64,000 nucleotides of DNA from Siphonodentalium dalli (Eukaryota; Mollusca; Scaphopoda; Gadilida; Siphonodentaliidae): positions 26,545,141-26,609,140 of the forward strand of contig CP136065.1 in the NCBI GenBank assembly GCA_032622095.1. The letters are read 5' to 3'. The translations under genes and the position numbers were made by a program. The notes under the pieces are model-generated. The model was given only the letters and a program-made list of their open reading frames with translations, was not told the DNA's origin and ran no database searches. Positions 57,456 to 64,000 of the stretch are shown here, piece after piece; position 1 is the stretch's first letter, and each line of letters starts with the position of its first letter.

Positions 57456-59774
57456 CTTACCCTGGTCCGATTAGTCATTTGCTTGAAATAGAACCGTAAC
57501 ACACACGTTGTGATTATGAGGCTATATAATGCCGAAAATGATAAACCTCTATTGGGATATTTTCTCAAAACAATAAAACTGGTATACTCAGTGTTTCGTC
57601 TTCAGAATGTGTTTCTCACTGTACGTGCCTTCAAAAACAAAGGAATTCTATTTCCATGGTTTAATTTTCAGTAATAACATGTTGCTAATTGTACGATAAC
57701 TCTCTATTTCGTTGTTATTTGTGGTCTAACGTTAAGCGTTCGGTAAAACGGCACTCTGTAGCCAATTGTTCATTCGGTAAAGTCTAATACATTCCAGATC
57801 TAATTCTGCGTGATTTTGTCCCGAAATGTTTGATTTGTTATCATAAGGAAGTGTAAAAGTTCATTCCCGAACCATCATGAGACCAACAATAGAATGTTTT
57901 ATGATGTAACAGTTCCTACACAGTGAATGAATGGTATAAAATAGTTATTTTGTGGCCACGAATTAGTTTTTCGTGGCCATGAATTAGTTATTTCGTGACC
58001 GCGAAATAAAATAAATCCCCAAATCCTAAACCAGCCACCGTTCATATATGCACCCTGCAAGTTCCTCCAGAGAGGTGATGTTACCGCCCGAATGGATGCA
58101 CAATTTCATCAGCACCAAAAGTTCTAAGTTGCCCTCCATGTGAGGCTTTGGGGTACATAATCGATTTAGCACTGAACGTGTGGGGTAGAGTACCTGTTCG
58201 GAGTGTCAAGAGTGTTTAATCGACTGGGTCTGAAGACACCCATATAGTACAGTATTTCAAATGGCGTGTATGATGCCAATGAAATTGATCGCATTGAGCG
58301 ATAGCATAAAAGAATGCGATGCTCGATCAATCGATAGCTTCCTGCAAAAGCCAATTAATATTAAAACTTGTTCACTTATTCACCAAGCCACACCCGCTTG
58401 TATTGACTGCAGTCTTACTAGTACCTAATAAATAACCACGTGTTATGTCGCCCTTGTTGACTGATCAAACGTGGACAAAGTTACCCGTTGTCGGTTCAAA
58501 ATCCAGATAATACAAGTTATTTCATAACTGGGGAATGCTCAGACAGACAGACTTTGCCTAATAGAATTGTTTTCGCAAAGAGAATAAAATTGATTAATCC
58601 AGTTCGTATATTCTCCTATCATACATAGTTACGTCACTCGTCGATAAAGATTAAACTACGTTGTATATTTTAAATCGTAGTAAATTACGCGCGCATGTTC
58701 TAAATAAGGAGACGACGCAACAGTATGTCACCTCAACAGCATTGCGAAGAACATATTTAGCTTGTTTATCATTATATCACAATTTCCTTCGAGTGTATTA
58801 CACGCACTCCGCGTGTAGAGATTCTTGTTTCGCCTGGCGCATGGGTGTTTTATTTATAGAATGGGAATTTTTGGGAGGATTAAAAGTCGAACTGCGACCG
58901 GAGGCCGAGTCCGGTAACAGGGAAGTTCAATTTCGTTTATTGTCGTTAATATTACGCCAATAATGTTGATTTTTGATTTGTGATAAGCTATGCCAATTAA
59001 AAATAATAGAAATGAACAAGATAATTTGTAAGTCTTATATTTCAACTTTTATAGACATTTTTCGTTCTGCAGCCCACTGGAGGTTGTGGTCGGAGACGGC
59101 CGAGTCGGTCGCCGGTTCGTTAACTATAGGTGCTGGTTTTTATTGTTATTTTAACGGAATTCTGAGTTGGTCATTCGCAAAACCAATATATTGTATATTC
59201 TATAATTACAATCATGGGTATATAAGATATATTCTTGAGCGCGTTAACAGTTCTGACATTGGTTTTCTTGTTAGGGTGGATACACACATGCATGTAATGT
59301 CTGTATGTAAAATACATGTATTTTACATGGCCACACCAATAATTGACAAAATTAATCACCTGCGCGCGAGAGGTCAATTTCACCAGTGAGTAGTTATAAG
59401 CCATTATCAAACAAACTGCCATCAAGAAATTTCAGGCCAGTCATAAACATGTCTTCTTTCATGGATGCCGAAATGAGTAATTATTGTCTGATATATGTTG
59501 CTGTTATGTCACGAGTTATAATTCATTTCGAAAAGTGGATTACAGCCGGTCGATTTTATACTTGATTTGTTTCTGTCATTTCTTGGAAACAGGGTCATCC
59601 AAAACAAAAATAAAATATGCAGAATTCTTTTATAGGATGATACCGGCTTGGTGAGATTTCTCTGATAATTTGAGAGCGAGCTCATGTGATAACATTAATT
59701 CAATTGGGATTGCAAATATTCATTATAGTGCCAAAAAATAATGCAGGTACAGCGTTGAAATTAAAAAGAGTGAC
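57456..59774. other. No gene recognised
   Basis: Includes a short repeat of CGTGGCCACGAATTAGTT at 57951-58003 and a palindrome GTAAAATACATGTATTTTAC at 59308. The 138-aa frame at 58973-59389 and the 100-aa frame at 58661-58963 are the longest; neither has a domain I recognise. Confidence 0.4.
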
Positions 59775-59775
59775 A

Positions 59776-60900
59776 CCCCCCCCCCCCCCATTTATATATA
59801 TGTTTCTCAAGCCAAAGGTTGAACAAGCTCCTACCTGTCACAAGCTTGAATTATAACATTGTCGACCATAATCCATGATTGGGGGAGGGGCTGGTTCTCG
59901 AAAGCTTCCAATAACTAAGAGAGTTAATTGAATGTATCAGGCGGAATTATCTGGGCAAGAATTACAATATAATGTTTTACTTAAATATTCCATAGTTGTT
60001 AATTTTGCGTATACATGTATAACTGTATAACACAAGAGAGGAAAGGTGACGTAGTTGGGAACTCGTAGCTAGGCAACCCTTTCCCCGAATGAAGACAAAC
60101 AGCAACACCATGCATTCAAATTTAAAGCTGTATAATATGTTCATAATTATATGAATAGCATAAATTGCTGCATATTAGATTAATCACTCGTAGAAAACAG
60201 ACACGACAGACATGACTACGATATTTATAAAGCAGGGTGTCAGGACTCAGGGTGCTGCGTGCACCCCCCCCCCCCCCCCCCCCCCCGTCGAGGAAATATG
60301 CAATGGTGAATTCGGTAGCTTCTGGGATAATATAGCTCCCCGTGCATGTTGGGGTCATATCCCCCTGCGTTGGGGAAGAGGCCATCACTGGTATTAACAT
60401 CAATATAATACTGACAATGATTTAAACAGAACGTCGACCATTTCAGTTATCGCGCGAATAATTATTTTAAGCGGCCTGACGACTTCGTCCCAGTCAACGG
60501 CTCTTCAGAGGTTCAGAGTTTAACTCACTGTGGTCAAACACAGTCGCAATGATTGGGTTGTCAGCGGACACATATTACACGGTGTGTATGATCCATGTAA
60601 AACTCCAAATACACGATATTTACAGAGATTACATGCATGTGTGTATCCACCCTTATACGTTGTGTCGCTACCTCGCCATCGCCTTTTGAGTTTATAATAA
60701 ATCACGTGAAGGGTAAACCGTGTTGCACATTTTGCTCTTGTTTTCTCCAACATAACCGGCTTGGCAGAGGTTTAAGCGAATTGTCATTGTTACAAACACA
60801 TGTGGTCATTGTCGCACGTTAATCAAAAACAGCAAACACTGCCTTATTTGGAAATATCAATAATAATGAGCTGTCGCGAGCTGGGGATTCCCCATGCATA
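59776..60900. other. No gene recognised; two poly(C) tracts
   Basis: C14 at 59776-59789 and C23 at 60264-60286, the longest homopolymer of the window. Frames through the C23 tract (poly-Pro/poly-Gly) are artefacts. Confidence 0.5.
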
Positions 60901-60901
60901 T

Positions 60902-61507
60902 CTGAAATCATTGTAAGTACCGATGTCTTTAGACCCAGTAAATTTAATGAGATCATTGTAAGTACCGATGTCTTTAGACCCAGTAAATTTAATGAGATCA
61001 TTGTAAGTACCGAAGTCTTTAGACCCAGTAAATTTAATGAGATCATTGTAATTACCGATGTCTTTAGACCCAGTAAATTTAATGAGATCATTGTAATTAC
61101 CGATGTCTTTAGACCCAGTAAATTTAATGAGATCATTGTAAGTACCGATGTCTTTAGACCCAGTAAATTTAATGAGATCATTGTAATTACCGATGTCTTT
61201 AGACCCAGTAAATTTAATGAAATCATTGTAAGTACCGATGTCTTTAGACCCAGTAAATCATTGTAAATACCGATGTCTTTAGACCCAGTAAATTTAATGA
61301 AATCATTGTAAGTACCGATGTCTTTAGACCCAGTAAATTTAATGAAATCATTGTAAGTACCGATGTCTTTAGACCCAGTAAATCATTGTAAATACCGATG
61401 TCTTTAGACCCAGTAAATTTAATGAAATCATTGTAAGTACCGATGTCTTTAGACCCAGTAAATCATTGTAAGTACCGATGTCTTAAACCCAGTAAATTTA
61501 ATGAGAT
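60902..61507 (+). repeat. 45-bp minisatellite, ~14 units including shortened variants
   Basis: The unit is ATCATTGTAAGTACCGATGT, CTTTAGACCCAGTAAATTTA, ATGAG. At least three units lack the TTTAATGARA part (about 61255, 61382 and 61463), creating a regular alternation of long and short units on the right half. GTAAGT/GTAATT/GTAAAT variants mark subfamilies. Because 45 is a multiple of 3, a 135-aa minus frame of 15-residue repeats (ISLNLLGLKTSVLTM) stays open over the uniform half. Confidence 0.95.
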
Positions 61508-61510
61508 CTT

Positions 61511-63298
61511 GGTGTAGCTTAGTCACCCCAGCATGTATTTCTGTCTGTATTTCTTAATTGTTTTTGTTTATTCTGATTTAGTTAGCGACAAAGTACGTGA
61601 AGGCACCCTTGCATACACAGTCCAATTACGTATCTGTCAATGAGAGTATGTCACAGAAATACTAACCATATATCGGGGGCTGGCACTGATCGAGTCATTT
61701 GTGCTTTGCTCCACATACCTGGCCTCTGTGATGACGTCAATTCATCAAACAGTATAGCCCAAGAAGATTTGTTTCCATCATGGCAGCCCTACATATTACA
61801 GACGACATACCACGATGCTAGAATAGGGTGCGATCTTTTCGTTTATACTTCAGACTACGTCTCGAGTTCCTTGATCTGGGCACACATTCGACGTAAAACA
61901 TTAATAGATTCTCTATCACTGTACTAATGGGAGGTTGTCAGATGAGTGTTGTGTTTCGTCGTGATGTTAGTGGATACCCGCTGTTTTACTATCACAAAAT
62001 CAGAATAAATCCGCTGTGTTCATGCTCCAATGGAAATCATGAAACACAGCATTGCTATTCTCTTTCATTTTGTCAATATAAGTCATAAAATACAATTAGA
62101 CTGCGCATTTTTCTGTTAGCTTTCGCCTTTCCCCGTCGCTTCATTCAAGCAGTTCCCAGCCCGACTACGCCCCTATAGATCGCCCCATCACAATATCGTC
62201 GTCGCCATTGTCGTCACGACCATCATCATCATTGTCGCCGTCACATATGTTGGGGTTTCCAGCTGTTACCAATTTTCAATGTATATGTTTTTGAAGGTTT
62301 CGCGCAGTGTGTTTTTTCCTAGATTCGCCCGATTACAAAGGACCGCGAAAAACATAATTTATGAAATAATTTTTATCAACTTATGAATGGCTTAATTTTG
62401 CCCCACCAACATCATAGCTGAATCATCACGACCAACTATATAACATCATATATAGCAAACAATAATACACATTTCACGACGTACGCATTGATATACATGA
62501 GATTAAATCAAATATTTGATTGTTTTGGAGGAGCTGTGTTGACAAGCCGACTGCCCAAAAATACTATTTTTCAGGGTCCAAAACTCTGGTATTTCAATTC
62601 AGATTGAACAAATAGTTTTTGGTGTATGATCAGCTTCCTCTGGGAAGCCACCCACATAAATAGCCAAGTTTCGTCACGAAAAAAATCGGCCCCACACCAA
62701 TGTCAAAATATTAGACCTATCATGTCGAGTTTCCTTTTTTGCACTGAACTGACAACGAGGAACACGACTGTAAAACACAATTCATTTATCTGGAATGGTA
62801 CGGGAGACGATCTGACTGCAGATCAGTAAAACCAATTAGTGATATGCCTATCTATGGGCGGTAACTCTGGATTTAAAGCGCGGATACAGGTTATGATGCC
62901 CGTGGTCTGTGTGCACATTGTCCAATTTTCGATGCTCTGCTCCTCATAATTTCCGATATCTTTTAAAATGACATTTGTTCAGATAAATGGCGATAACTAC
63001 GCGGGGAAAATTCGGACAATATTCGTTAAATGACTGTTGGCTATAATTATTTAACCCCGACAGACTTTTTGTGTGCAAGCCTCATACTTTCCGAGATATA
63101 TTGATTGCGACAATGTCCAGTATAATAATAACAGATCGCTGACCAAAATGTCCCCCGACGAAGGTGGCAAGTTTGAAGGATTTATGTGTTTCAGATCCTT
63201 ATTCTTCAAACTGTAGGAGGTATTTATTACACCAATATCATACAAAGTGCACTTTCACCTTATATGTTGCACATCTTCAATGTGTCGAGAAAGGGTCA
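61511..63298. other. No gene recognised
   Basis: A minor ATC-rich patch lies at about 62190-62245. The 95-aa frame at 61640-61927 has no recognisable domain. Confidence 0.4.
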
Positions 63299-63698
63299 TT
63301 AACCCTTTACCCAACAGAACGGCCCTGTGCCAATGCATTCTATTATATATGCGAGTCGACCATAGGTCGCCTCGCATATATACGAGAATGCATTGGCTTA
63401 ACACATTAAAAATTATAAAATTGTTAAAGAATGTAAGAAAAAATGGTAAAAAGTGTTTAAAAACGTTTTTTTTTAAGCCAATGCATTCTCTTATATATGC
63501 GAGGCGACCTATGGTCGACTCGCATATATAAGAGAATGCATTGGCACAGGGCATAACTGTAACTATCACAATGTGATCAAGGAGCCGGTTCCAATGATAT
63601 CCATATTTGTATGGTTCTATTGAGACAGACCGAAGATATTTTAGGCTGTTGAAGCTTTATTTGGCCGGTTTTGGCCGTTTTGTTGGGTAAAGGGTTAA
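63299..63698. mobile_element. TTAA-flanked MITE carrying two copies of the 69-nt hairpin module (copy 2)
   Basis: TTAA-CCCTTTACCCAACAGAAC to TTTTGTTGGGTAAAGGG-TTAA. Hairpins at 63329-63397 and 63477-63545 are collinear with those of 6558-7018, and the tail (CCAATGATATCCATATTTGT, GAGACAGAC, TTTAGGCTGTT) is conserved. The central AT spacer is ~60 bp shorter than in copy 1. Confidence 0.9.
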
Positions 63699-64000
63699 CT
63701 CATAAAACAAATTAAAAAAACTCCGATGTCGAAATGGCAATAACTCCTCCAAAATGAATCAGAATTAATTCAAAATCACAGGCGCGCATGTACCTATGCT
63801 GGTTGACATCTGTGACAAGATTAAACACAGTTGACTGGAAATAATGGAATACAGGTTCTGACAAAAGATGCGTCCCAGGATGTACGATCCTACGTCGAAA
63901 ATGGCACATGGTTACACAATGGAAACAGGGTTCGCGCTGCCACTTGCCAAATTTGCCGATGGCAAAAATAATTAACATTTGGCAAAAATATTTTCATTTG
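63699..64000. other. No gene recognised (window edge)
   Basis: An 88-aa minus frame at 63712-63978 has no motif. TTTGGCAAAAATA/TTTGCCGATGGCAAAAATAA duplication at the very end. Confidence 0.4.

Noticed and set aside
60819-61226. 135-aa minus-strand frame of 15-residue leucine-rich repeats
   Set aside because: The 45-bp minisatellite has a period divisible by three, so one frame stays open automatically; other units break it, and there is no start context or flanking exon.

Overview
This is a eukaryotic, AT-rich, gene-poor window dominated by transposable elements and tandem repeats. No complete host gene, rRNA or tRNA gene could be supported. The repeat content (CR1/L2-like and I/Jockey-like non-LTR retroelements, a tRNA-derived SINE-like block, many TTAA-flanked MITEs, long foldback palindromes, (GAT)n microsatellites, mini- and satellite arrays) fits an animal genome, most likely a marine invertebrate such as a mollusc or other lophotrochozoan. 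That placement is inference; nothing in the window fixes the species.

Layout. 0-5 kb: decayed gag-like ORF1 of an I/Jockey-type retroelement, a GA microsatellite and a pair of hairpins. 5-7 kb: TTAA-flanked MITEs, one carrying a conspicuous ~69-nt hairpin module. 8.4-9.6 kb: a cassette cluster in which three promoter-like blocks (CRE-like sites plus TATAAAATA) each face a long hairpin. 10-15 kb: motif-array elements, four TTAA- or TA-flanked elements and a tRNA-like pol III promoter. 17.3-22.5 kb (minus strand): the main coding feature, a 5'-truncated, frameshifted CR1/L2-like retrotransposon with SGNH esterase, acidic linker, endonuclease, reverse transcriptase, CCHC motif and a (GAT)n tail, containing a 590-bp internal tandem duplication. 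26.9-30.1 kb: a terminal-inverted-repeat element enclosing a second fragment of a (GAT)n-tailed retroelement. 31-40 kb: motif-array MITE, diverged duplications, dispersed repeats, three long palindromes and a third RT C-terminal relic. 40.7-43.5 kb: a ~53-bp satellite. 44-47 kb: longer-period tandem repeats. 50-56 kb: foldback elements, one with arms of about 500 bp. 60.9-61.5 kb: a 45-bp minisatellite. 63.3-63.7 kb: a second full copy of the hairpin-bearing TTAA MITE.

The recurring themes are: (1) around ten elements of several families bounded by TTAA, the piggyBac-type target site; (2) one ~69-nt hairpin module reused in different element families; (3) several unrelated inverted-repeat elements built from private short motifs repeated in both orientations; (4) retroelement tails that are the source of (GAT)n microsatellites; (5) unusually many poly(C)/poly(G) tracts. 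All assignments were made by reading the sequence; no database search was run.
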